DNA of 49,300 nucleotides from Brachionus koreanus (lineage: Eukaryota; Rotifera; Eurotatoria; Ploima; Brachionidae), in the NCBI GenBank assembly GCA_016987375.1, contig PJRA01000005.1:3702259-3751558 (forward strand), read 5' to 3'. The notes beneath the pieces are model-generated. The model ran no database searches and was not told the origin of the DNA. It saw only the letters and a program-made list of their open reading frames with translations. Numbering within the stretch: the first letter of the stretch is position 1; every line of letters begins with the position of its first letter. A program made the translations under genes and the position numbers. Positions 1 through 12,000 of the stretch are shown one piece after another.

Positions 1-56
1 GTCATCCGGTTTTTGAGTGTTAAGTAATGTTTTTAAACTATTAGACCAAACAATTT
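1..56 (-). CDS. PIEZO: PIEZO exon 14 (partial, runs off left edge)
   Basis: A good acceptor (TTTTAATTTTTTAAG, AG at 58-57) is followed by AA, which completes the exon-13 codon in phase, and then 18 open codons to the window edge ([14 protein letters not shown]...). This is the expected position of the second half of the cap. The residues themselves are not strongly conserved, so it is supported by phase and position only. Confidence 0.5.
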
Positions 57-3000
57 CTTAAAAAATTAAAACCAAAAATGTAAAATATATTATTATGTAA
101 AATAGAGAAGGATTGGTGTTGCAAATTTAAAACTAATAAAAAATCTTTGCACTTGAACACTAAAATAGTTATCAAATTATTTTAAACTATTATAAAATTA
201 TTTATAATATTATCTAACATTAACTATTATATTATTTACTATTTTAACTATTTTAAAATCAAAAAACAAAATCGAGAAAACTGATTGAAATACATTAAAC
301 TTTTTTTGTTTAAAATCTTAAAAATTAGAGTTAGATTTTAGTCCTAAAATTTGTTCCCAAAAATTCCAAAAAATAATAAAAGTGAGTAAAAGATATTTCA
401 ATATTTAGAAGAGATTAACAGGAAATCCATCAAATGATTGAATATTCTAAAATAATGCGTATTGAAAATAATTTTTTTTTGATTTTTTATAAATAATTCC
501 TTTTGCTGCTTTGGCTTTTTTTATTCAAATTTTTGCTAAAAAATATCAAAGAGAAAAAAATCTTGCCATGTATGAGTTATTAGAGTTGAACAGTTGTTTA
601 ATAAACTATTTAAAAGTATACTTGTGTTATTACTGATTAAACCTTTATTACATAATTTCTAATGAAAAAAAAATTTATATTTTCTCAAAAGACTTAAGAA
701 TGTGAAATAGTCCAAATCAGATGTGCTCAATTTTAATTTCTATTTTCAATCTTCTTTGTATTCTTTATTTTTTTTATTAATTTAATATTTCAATTCAATT
801 TTATTCGAATAAAAAAAAGTCTACTTAAGTTTTCTGTACCGAGCTAATGAAAAATTAAAAAAAAATTTCAAATTTTAAATAATCTAATTTTAAAAATAGA
901 AAAAAATTTAGAACCTAATTTATTTCTTGACTTTTTAATTAAAAGAATTTTTTTATTGTTAAAAGAATATCCAATTTTTTTTTATTTACCTGAATTTTTC
1001 ATTGAATCGATTTCAGCAATATTTCCTTTAGTTCTAGCATGCACAAATCTTGGATACACTGAACCTAGTCTGACACTATCAACACTAAGCTCATTATCTA
1101 ACATTTGATAAAGCTCTGATTTAGTTTCATTATAAAGTTTTGACTGCTTTGAAGCCGAGACAACTTCACTTATTTGTTCATTTTTGAGACCTGTAGACAC
1201 TCTTGTAATTGAATAGAAGAAATTAAGCTCGACTGGGTCAGGTTCATTCAATTGCTCTTTTAAATTTTCAAAACTAGGAGGACTAATCTGCCAAATTGAT
1301 GTTGAATTTCCTGGTATAGAAATACAATATACATCATCGGGTGTGTAGTCTTTTAAAAAGCTGTAAGAACCAGAGTCAATGTTTTTTAAAGTGTCAAAAT
1401 CTTTTTGGCTAAATTTTTGTGCAAGACGTTGTTGAGACGACATGGAATAGATTTGCAAAAATCCTGCAATCTGTAAGTCAACTTTGCAACTCTGAGGTGG
1501 AATCGATTCATTAAAATCTTTGCTCACAGAAAACAATAATAATGGAAACCAAATGATTAGTATAATGATCGTTAAGAGAAGACCTCCGAAGCCATATTTG
1601 ATTATTGCTCTGCGCTTAGTGCCTCTCGGAGTGGGATATTTCTATTAATAAATTAAATTTTAGGTTAAGTTTTCATTTGGTTTTAAGAAATAAAGAGCAT
1701 AAAGTACAGATTAAAAATCTAAAATTATCTTTAAAATAAAAAGTTAAAATTTTAAAAAATTATTATATTCAATGTTGTAAATTAACTTGTCACATGATTA
1801 CATCTGATACCAGTTAATGTCATTGTTTTATCCTTTCCTTATATCAGCTGATTCCAACTAGGATCAGTTGATATCAGCAAGTAAATTAAAAAATTTAATT
1901 TTCATTTGAAATTTCTAGCAGATAAAGAAAATTTTTTTTTAAAAAAAGGTTATTATTATCATTAAAAGATGAAAAAGTTAAATTCATCCTTATTGAAAAG
2001 AACTTTTAGGAAAAATTGAATTAGGCTATGAAGACAAATAATTTATGGCCATTCGAAAAAAATTATTTTAAATATTTTCTATTTTAAAATAAATTTTTTT
2101 AATTATTTTTACCTTTAAAATTCACATCTAAAAATTAAATTTTTAAATTTTTTTTACGAATATAAGTTAATATCAGCCGATATCACGGGAAAAAATGATA
2201 CTAACTGAAATCAGCACTGCAGATTTTTAAAATTATTTAAAATTATAAGCATTTACTTTAAAACCTTTGGAAAAAAAATTTAAAACATGAAATTTGGTTA
2301 AAATATCTTCTTCACCATTTCTAATCACTTTAAATAATTAATTTAATTTGTACTTTTTGTATTAAATAAATAATCAAATTATTTATAATTACATTCTCGT
2401 TGTATCTGAAACATTTGAGGACAAAAATGTTGGCATAAATGTCCTCCATTTGAAGCCAATCAGAAAGACTTAAAGAAGTATCGGTAAACATCCAATCCAT
2501 TAGTGATCTTAACTCGAGCAAAAATGGTACTAGCAAGAACCCTTTGAAAAGCACTAAATTAACATAGCTATAGCTTTTGGTCAAAAAATTTCCCAATATC
2601 CTTGTCGGATATCCGCATCTTATTTGTCTTGATGAAAAGCCAAAGTAAATACATTTTACCAGATACCATATTTGAACGGGTTTATTTGCAACAAAGGGCA
2701 GTTTGGTAATGTATGGAAGAACAAAAAATACCCATATATGAACGAATAAAACCATAGCCAGCTGAAATAGAAATTTTCCGACTCGATTTTTTCTCAAATA
2801 TAAAGCTCTATCAACAATCATGAGGATAAATTGAATCAAAAACATAACCAAAAACGAATATGGAACTTTATTATCTTTTATGGAGCTAACAACACTGTTT
2901 GAGGAATCTTCGGCAGCCAAATAAGCTGACTCGCCGAAGTATTGATATGTAAATATGGTAATGATACAATTGATAAAATCGCAGAGAAAAGTCTTTGCAT

Positions 3001-6000
3001 AGCAATCTACAACAACGGCATAATGTTTTGATTGAATATCATTGTAAAATTTCAAGAATGGATTTGTTGTTTTTTCTCTAAAATATTAAGTAATTAAGTC
3101 AAAAGGGCATTAAAGATAAAAACTTGGTGTGTTATAATTAAAAGCGGTAACAAGACATGAATTTAAAACAAGGTACAAATAGGGTTACATTTAATAATGG
3201 GAAAATATATAAAAATTACATGAATTTTTTGATTTTTTTAAGGTAAAATTTTAATTTTCTTCAAATAAATAAATCAATAAAATTATTTAAATCAAAATAA
3301 AAAAATAAATAAATATTTTGACCGATTTTAGATGATTATTCTATTCTCGGTCTAAAACGGCATTGTAATTTTTGAAAAATCAAAATCAATAATTAGAAAA
3401 TTTTTTCATTTTTAGCTTTAAATTAATTTAGAAGAATCAGAGGAATAGTTCAACGATCTTGGATCAATATTTCCAATGAGACAACATTAAATGTCCAAAA
3501 AATTTTTTTCTTTATTTTTATATTTTCAAAAAATAAACAGAACTGATTATTACTCTGATTAAACGCTAGCTTAGTTGAAGATTACTACATCAATAAATGA
3601 GCTTAATTTGAATGAAAAATTAATATTAGAAAAATTAATCAAATAAGTGATAGGAAATTTATTAAAAAGCCAGGATATATTTTAATTGTAGAACTCGAAA
3701 TTGGCAAAAAGAGGACCAGAAAGAACGCAAAAATCTTTGAAAGCGAAGAAAGACTGACAAAAAATTGACTTATTTGAAAAATAGAGTTACCTAATGGGTG
3801 TTGTATAATTAGTTACACAAAAGGAAAGGAAGGCATTTGCAGAAAGACGGTATATAACTATATTAATCGAGAGCTAAAAGGTCAAAGTTTACAAGTAAAA
3901 AAAATTCTGATCCTTCAATCTCATGGAGCAAAGAAAAACTGGCTAAATTCAAAAAAATTGACAACAGAAAAGGTGTAAGTCAGCGAAAACTTGGAAGAAA
4001 ATTGAGTCATTCATCCATTAGTCGACAATTGGATAAAATAAAAACTTCTTATCGAAAACGAGAAAAGCCACCGAAATATAATGAAGCTCAGCGACTCAAA
4101 TCATTGACATTGATCCTCCAAATGTTCCACAAGCAAGCCCATGAGACCATGAAGAGGACTTTTGGGGTATCTTGGCACAGAATGTCTATGAAGGAGGTTG
4201 GGAAGCAACAACAGAACAACAATTGATTCGACGTCTTAAATTATGTTTAAAATAAATTGTTTACAATTGCTGATATCTAAAGCTGACAACAGAATAAAAA
4301 AAATTTAACAAATAATTAAATGAGGATTAACTTGCTATTGAATTTTGTGTAACTAATAATGCACCACCCGTTATTTAAAAAATTTTTCCACTTTTTTTTT
4401 GATCATGAAAATTTCAACACAAAAACTGTGGGCAAAGTAAAATTTTTGATCAAATTTCATTTTTCAAAAATGATCAAAACATTTTAAATGCGCAATTAAA
4501 TTTCATCGCAGATTTTTGAATTTTTGTAACATTTCAAAGCTTTAGACTTTTGAAAAAGGCTTGTAATTTCTAAAAATGTATTGAAATTTAATTGCGCATT
4601 TAAAATGTTTTGATTATTTTTGAAAAATGAGATTTGATCAAAAATTTTACTATGCCAAAACTGTGAAAGCTTTTACTCTGATGAGAGCTTGATCACAAAT
4701 TTTTTGATCATATCAGCAAAAAATGAGTTTGACGCAAAAAAAAATTAATACAAAATAATTTCAAAAGTATTTTCTCATTTTGGAAAAAAATTCATGATTT
4801 GTAGAGATAAATCAAATCGATCAGCTCATTAATATTCTTCAAGAAAACATTATAATTTTTTATTTTGATTAATAAAGTATCACTTTAAACTCTTATTTCA
4901 TTCTAATTACAATACCGTTCAATGAAGCAAAAAAAAAGAGAAAAAAAAATCTTTATACTTAGTTATTTGTTCTGCTTTATGTTTCATTCGTTCCAAGCCA
5001 TTTTCTTCATTATTTTCGACATCGTCATAATCATTAATATCCTCTTCCTCATCTAATTTGGGCTCATCGGCTGTTTGGGGCGGTTCGATTTGTAAATTTT
5101 GATTTATTTCCTCATCTTCTTCAATCTTTTCCATTTGTTCCTCCGAAACTGGGGAGGTTTTTTCCTCATTTTTAATAGTTATCATCTCATCGTCATCTTC
5201 GTCACTTGAATAATCTTTCCAAAGACCAAGTCGCTTTAGAATTGTACGATGCAAAAATATCACCAAAAGACAACATAAATCAAACACAGCAAAATTATTC
5301 ACTTTTGATATACCTAACATTTGAAGTATTTTTTTAACGGATTCTTTATCTTGAGAAAAAAAATCGAACTGGAACAGATATTTTATAACCACAATCGTTT
5401 CGATATATGTGATGCTTGTAATCCAGAATGTTTTGGTCGGACGAGGTAGGCAAAGCATTGCCCATAAAAATATTGAAATTGGTAAAGGAACTGAAAGAAG
5501 AGAAGCTGATCTCAAATGGTTCAAAATCATAAAAAAATAGCAAATAAACTCAGATTGACTAAGAGCAAAATAAAAAATAGATGAAAGAAATTTATCTATT
5601 CTGGTTTGTGAATTCATGTGCTGATTTAGCTCCTTCAAAGCTTGTTGAATATCTTGGTCGGTCAACGAGCCGTCTAAAGATTGTATCGCTGGTTCTTGAT
5701 TAATTGAATTAAATTTAAGCTTTTGTTTTTCTTTCACCAACATATGTGACACTAATCGAAAGTCTTTTGATTGCTTATTCAAAAAGAAAATAAGAAGATC
5801 AAAAGATACTAGGAAATATTTTTCTATGTAATATTTCATGGTTAAGAAATGCTTGTTTTCTATAGTTAACCAGCTTTTTCTTTGTTCATTTTCTTTTTCA
5901 TTCTCTTTTTTATCTAAAATTATAGATGTTGACAAAATAGCTTTTTTCATTTCATTTGAAAAATTTGAAAACGAATCCGATGATAAATATTCTTCATCCA

Positions 6001-9000
6001 AATCTTTAGATTTAATTGCTTGATTGTTCAAGTCAACACTGTCATCCACATCGAATTCTTCATCAAACATATAGTAGTCACCCGAACGTACCGCTTAATT
6101 AAAGTATTAAAATTTTTGAGAAAAGCTTGCAATCTTATTTAAAATATGAGATTTTTTTCAAAAAGTTATTTACTGTTTTTAAGGTTAAAGATTCTAAAAA
6201 AAGTAATTAATAATGCATTTTTGATGATAGGAAACCAAAATTTTTTTTTTTCAAAAAATAAAACCAAGTATTTTTTTTTAACTGAATGATTTATTAAACC
6301 ATATGTTGTCGAAAAATTTTCATTTTTTTATTCTAATTTTAAATTCTATAAAAAAAAAGCCTAATTTTAAAACTTAGAAAAAAATATATTTTTGCAAAAA
6401 TTTTGAACTTTGTAAAAATTTTAATTTAAAAGAGATACACATATTTTGGGAATTGTGAATTTTTGAACAAAAAACAAAAATTTAAAGTTATAATAATTTT
6501 TTCTTTAGGTTTAAAACTAGTGCTAGAAAATGTACCATTTCATACAAAGAATTTATCGCCCAGATTGAATCTCTGCAAATACTAAACAAATCTGCAAAAA
6601 GATGAATTCAATTCTGAATATTTTAGCATATTATGTGGATTAAAGTTTTAGAATTACTAAGATGCTAAAATCAAAAATATCTAGCCTGTTAAAATACGCA
6701 AAATTTTATAACTCACGTGGACTTCTTTATATCTGATTATAATTTTTTTGAGACAATTGAATTTTTAAATTCCTATTATGATTTGTATCTAAGTCCTATT
6801 TTTTACTCTTTTTTGTAAAAACTTTTAGTATAGTATAGTACGGTGGTTTATGGAGTTCAGTTTTTGTCTATTTTTGCTTTAAAAATATCGCTAGATTGAG
6901 CCTCCACTGCATCCATTCCCAACTTATTCCAGTCATTGATTACACAGTTTGTGAAGAAGCTGTATCGTTGAGCAAAATTCTTGATTATCTCCCTTTTAAT
7001 TTTGTGAGGATGGCCAATATTTTTTTAACTTTAAGCATTTGAATTAAGTCACCTCTCATGCGCACCATACTGGAATAGCATACTCCAAATGAGGCCTTAC
7101 AAGACTTGTATAAAGTAATTTAATGACCATCTGTGTCCGAAATTTAATATTATGCACTTGCAATTTTAGATCGTTTTGAATGCAGATTCCTAATTTTTTT
7201 TTACTAATTTAAATTTTTCTCTTTTGCCTATGAAGCTTGAATTAATAATAATAACTCAACAAAACAAAATTATATGAAATAAAGAAATTGCGATTAAAAT
7301 TTTGATTAATTTTTTAGATTTTTAAATAAAAGGATTAAAAAATGTACTAAATTTTAAGGCAAAATTTTCGTAATTAATAAAAATAAACAAAAATAAGCAA
7401 AATTAAAGAATAAAAGCACATTTAAGAAAAAACTGATTTAATAAAGTTAACCAAACTGCATTAATTTTTAATTATTTAATTAAAACTAAAATAAACTTTA
7501 GTTTAATTTTTTTTCAGTGCTCCAGTAATAATTATATGGACTTATGTATTGTTAGAAAAATGAGATTCTTTGGTAATTAAAAAAAACTAAATAAATGCTT
7601 AAATAATTTCAAGTCTATAATTTTAATTCTTAAAATAAAAACAATCAAATTTTGCTTTTTAAATTAAAAAAAATTAAGCTTTGTTTAAATTAAGCCTGTT
7701 ACTAAACCTAATGCAACTTTAAATTTTAACAAAGAGAGTTACTTTCATACCAGCTAAAATACAATTACAAATGTTATTAATAAATAAAAATTTAAATAAA
7801 AAACTAATCTCTATCTACCTTCATAGTGATCTTTAGGAATTTTTGATGCTTTATCGGTTTGATGCTCTCTAATTCTCTCAACATTAGCTTTAAGCTTTTC
7901 TAAAATTTTGTTCTCCTTGTTTTTTTCTCTCTTAACTTTGTGTCGAATGATTTTTTTGAATATTTCTGCCCCTCTAAAAAATAATAAAAAATAAATTTTA
8001 CTTTATAAAAATGCAACTTAAAAACTACCTTGCAGCCAAAATGGCTTGTGCTCTATATTCATTAACCACATGTTCGAACATATTGGACATGTAAAGACGT
8101 CTCTGAAGCAACAAGACTATAAAACAAACAATATCCCAAACAAGACCGACATCTCCTGAATCAGTATTTGTCAAGCATTTGTTGTCTGGAAATTGGTCAA
8201 CGGGAAGAGCTTTACAATTTATTCCAAAAATGTCTATTAAAAGACAAATAGAACTAACTTTTGTTGAAAAAATACAAACAACTATCTATTGAAATTAATT
8301 TAATTAAAATTATTTTTTAAGAATAATAAAATCTACTTGAAGTACTGCTTTTATGAATATAACTAAAAAACAATAAGAAATCAAAACATTCCAGCTTTAA
8401 AAAAAAAATTAAATTAACTAAATTGAAAGTTTAAAAAAAAAGTACAATTTAAGAAGTTTGTTTAAGGGCCGCATTAAAAATGTTTGCCCCATCCACAAAA
8501 ATATAAAGCTTAGAATTACATAGCCCATGCACAAAATACTTATTCGACTGGTGCCAGACAAAAATACAATGGCCAAGACTAACCAGTATGAATACATGTA
8601 TACAGCATATTTTAATTTGTCCAAATAGTTTCTAGATGTTGATATAAAATCATGAAATGGATTTACTCTGGAAATGTCTTTGTTTTCGTAAGCAATCTCG
8701 TTGTTTTTGCCGCCAATGGTTTCAATCAGACTGGCAGCAAGTTTCGGATTTTTATTTGTTTCTAAGTTAAATACGTTTAATTGAAGCCATACGAAAAAAA
8801 TTTGAAAAAAATCTGCAACCATTTTCGAGGCTGAGGGAGGACTTGAATAATCTGGAAGATAGAGCCAAATTCGAGCCTTGTTTATGATGTTATTTGGCTG
8901 GTTTCGGTCCCACTGAGACCATGGGTATTCATAGCACAACACTGGTGGCAGGCCCAAGCATCCTGCATACTGAATAGGAAGTATAAAAATCAAAAAAACA

Positions 9001-12000
9001 AAATAGTAAACCCATATTTTTCTAATGGTTGTTCTTTTTAGATTTAGAAAAAGACCAAGCCACAGCCCATAGGCTAAAGCATAAGCATCCATTCGAGTTA
9101 TTATAACAATGCTGCTCATGAAGAGACAAATTTCGAGGCCGAATCGATAAAAAAAATAATTAGCCATATATTTTAAAAATCGGACAAAATCTTTGTCCAT
9201 ATCTAGCCATGTAATATGCTCGAATAGAATGCTGTAGATTGGCTGGGAAACGTTTTTTCTAAGTCTGTAATGCTTTTGTTTGAGTTTGACTATTTTTTGA
9301 AATGTCAATAGTAAAAATATGACGATGTAGTACTTTTTTTGTAGTCAATTAAGAAAATTAAAAGACTAAAATTAATTGTAGAAAAATTTACTTTCAAATT
9401 ATCTTGTATATTATTTGACTTTTCAATACCAATATATTTCAAATTGTCTTGAGGTTTAACCAAAAAAGGATCTATTGATGAAGCTGAGCCATTGTTGAAC
9501 TTAATTAATCAATTAAAAAATTATTTAAAAAAAAAATTTAATATTTATTCTTTGAAATAAAAAAAAATTTTAAATTTAGGCTGAGCAGCAAAAAAAATTC
9601 GACACAATTTTGAAATCTGAAAGCTTTTTGGCACATTTTTTTTTGTAATTCACTTATCTGATTAATTAAAAAGATACCAATTAACCCATCACATATTTTA
9701 TTAAATTTCACATAAAAATGAATCATTTGTCTCATAAACAATGTATTCATCATATACAGCACTGATTTGCTACGAGGATTTGGCGATATTTTACGTAAAT
9801 TAACGCAATTATATGTAAAAAACTGTTATTTAATGATAAATTTCGTAATATAACGTAAAATGGCTTCTGTAAAATCACGATAATTAACAATAAATAACGT
9901 CTTTTAACGTTAAATAACTTTAATTTACGTAAAATTACAAAATATTTCTTTTTATTAAAAATTATTTAGAAAAATAGAAAATTCAAATTTTAAATGGAAA
10001 AATTCAAAAAAGAGCCAAAATCAATTGTTTTTTTGGCTTTTTTGAAAAACTGTAATTTTACGTAAATTAAGGTTATTTAACGTTAAAAGACGTTATTTAT
10101 TGTTAATTATCGTGATTTTACAGAAGCCATTTTACGTTATATTACGAATTTTATCGTTAAATAACAGTTTTTTACATATAATTGCGTTAATTTACGTAAA
10201 AAATCGCCAAATCCTCGTAGCAAATCAGTGCTGTATATATAATCTAAATATTTTCTTAAAAATCGATCAGTCGCCTCTATCAAAAAAAAATAATTTCAAC
10301 TTGTAAATGGAAAAGTTTTTGCGAGCTTGTTGACAATTTAAAGAAAATGAGAGTGGTTAGTCTCAACGATGAAGACTAGAAACTAAACCCATGCACTTGT
10401 CCATCTTGGCACAAACATTATATGTGCAAACATATTAATTGCGTGGCATACAGTCAAGGTCTGTTCGATAATTTTCCAGTACATGCTTACTTAGAAAACG
10501 ACGCGGTGCCGGTCGTCCAAGAGTAAACTAAAAACAAGACTATGGTGACTCCATCTTGGTCAGAAATTAATTTGGAAAATCATATTGTGACATCTAATAT
10601 TATTTATTTATTGTGTAGCTGGTCGAGCCAAAGCTCCTTCAGCAAAAATAAAAAAGTTTTAAATTATAAAAAAAAAATGTTTAAAAATAAGATAGTATCG
10701 TTAAAAATTTAAAAATAAGTGTGACATTTGTGTGATATATTAAATACTTCAGTGATAATTACAACTTTACGGTGACACTTTAATATTTAAGTGAAAATTT
10801 TATTTTTTTATGTGACATTTAATACATTTTAATTACATTTTAATATATTCCCTTACTAAATTTGAATTGAAACATTGTGAAACTTTTGGTCAATTTGAAA
10901 TTTTTAATATAAATTTTTACTTAATGGTACAAAATTTTTCATTAAAACAAAAAATTAAACATTTTTTTTACTTATTGTCGATGAAGTTAGTAAAAACTAG
11001 TATAGAGAAAACGTTTGATGCTTTCTTAGTAATATCTACGTTATGGATCCCTACAAACCGTACATTTTAATTACATTTTAGTAACATTTTCAAAGCAAAG
11101 TAAAATTTATGGTCAAATTTCAAAATTTCAAATGTGCTCAAAATATTTAAAATGCGTAATTTCATCATTTGCAAGATAACATGCGGTTTTCCTTTTTTTT
11201 CAAATTTTAAAATATGGTATTTGAAGTTTAAAAAATTCTGAAGTCTACAATGCAATCAATTACGCATGTAATAAATTTTGAGCAAGTTTGAAATTTTGAA
11301 ATTTGATCATAAATTTTACAATGCTCATTTTCAGTGGTTTTTTAATCAATAAGATTAAAAGTATCAAGTTCTCTGGATAGACGAAGAAAACATCAAAAGA
11401 AAGCAAAAGTAAAAGTTTTTGGGTTAATATGAAATCATGTACCACATGGGCATTGAAATAGAAAAAAGAAAAAAATCGAATTCAGATAAGAAAGATGCCG
11501 CCAGAGAATTTTAATGAAGATTTTATTAATGGTCTATTTGAATTTTTGGTACTGTTTGAGTTATTAAGAAATTTATATCATAGATACATTGACACTTTTG
11601 GAAATTACTTACTTCAATCGACGCATATCTTAAAGCCAGATGAAGCCTTGATATTTCAATTGGCACGATGACAAAGAGCATTATCCTGCCCCTTGCCAGA
11701 ATAGTCTAGGAATGGTTTTTAAGAGCAAATTATTGAGAACATTTTTTGAGAACTTGGTAGACTCCCGTTGAAAAATAAAGGCGGTCTAACTTTCTATTAG
11801 AAGGTTTATTCTACCCGTTTCTTAACTTTTTCGCTATATTTTCTAAAACTTGTTAAATTTTAAAATTTAGTTTAATTTGTTATCATTTTTTTTAAGATTA
11901 AAGATTGAATTTTTTTGTTTTTAAAATTTTTTTTTAATTTTTTTAAATTAATAAATATTAGTAAAAATTCTTCATCAGTTTTTTTACTAATTAAATTTTA

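Noticed and set aside
5346..6023. Open frames at 5346-5543 (minus) and 5838-6023 (plus)
   Set aside because: They are other-frame shadows of PIEZO exon 11.
8234..8285. Alternative acceptor for PIEZO exon 9 at 8235-8234
   Set aside because: It breaks the phase with exon 8. The acceptor at 8287-8286 restores the frame and adds residues that align with the family.
9538..9762. 74-codon minus-strand frame between PIEZO exons 6 and 5
   Set aside because: Considered as a PIEZO exon, but exon 5 ends at NCT and exon 6 continues the family alignment in phase without it. The translation is low complexity.
10100..10306. 68-codon plus-strand frame
   Set aside because: Falls in the right arm of the foldback element at 9753-10237; low-complexity translation.
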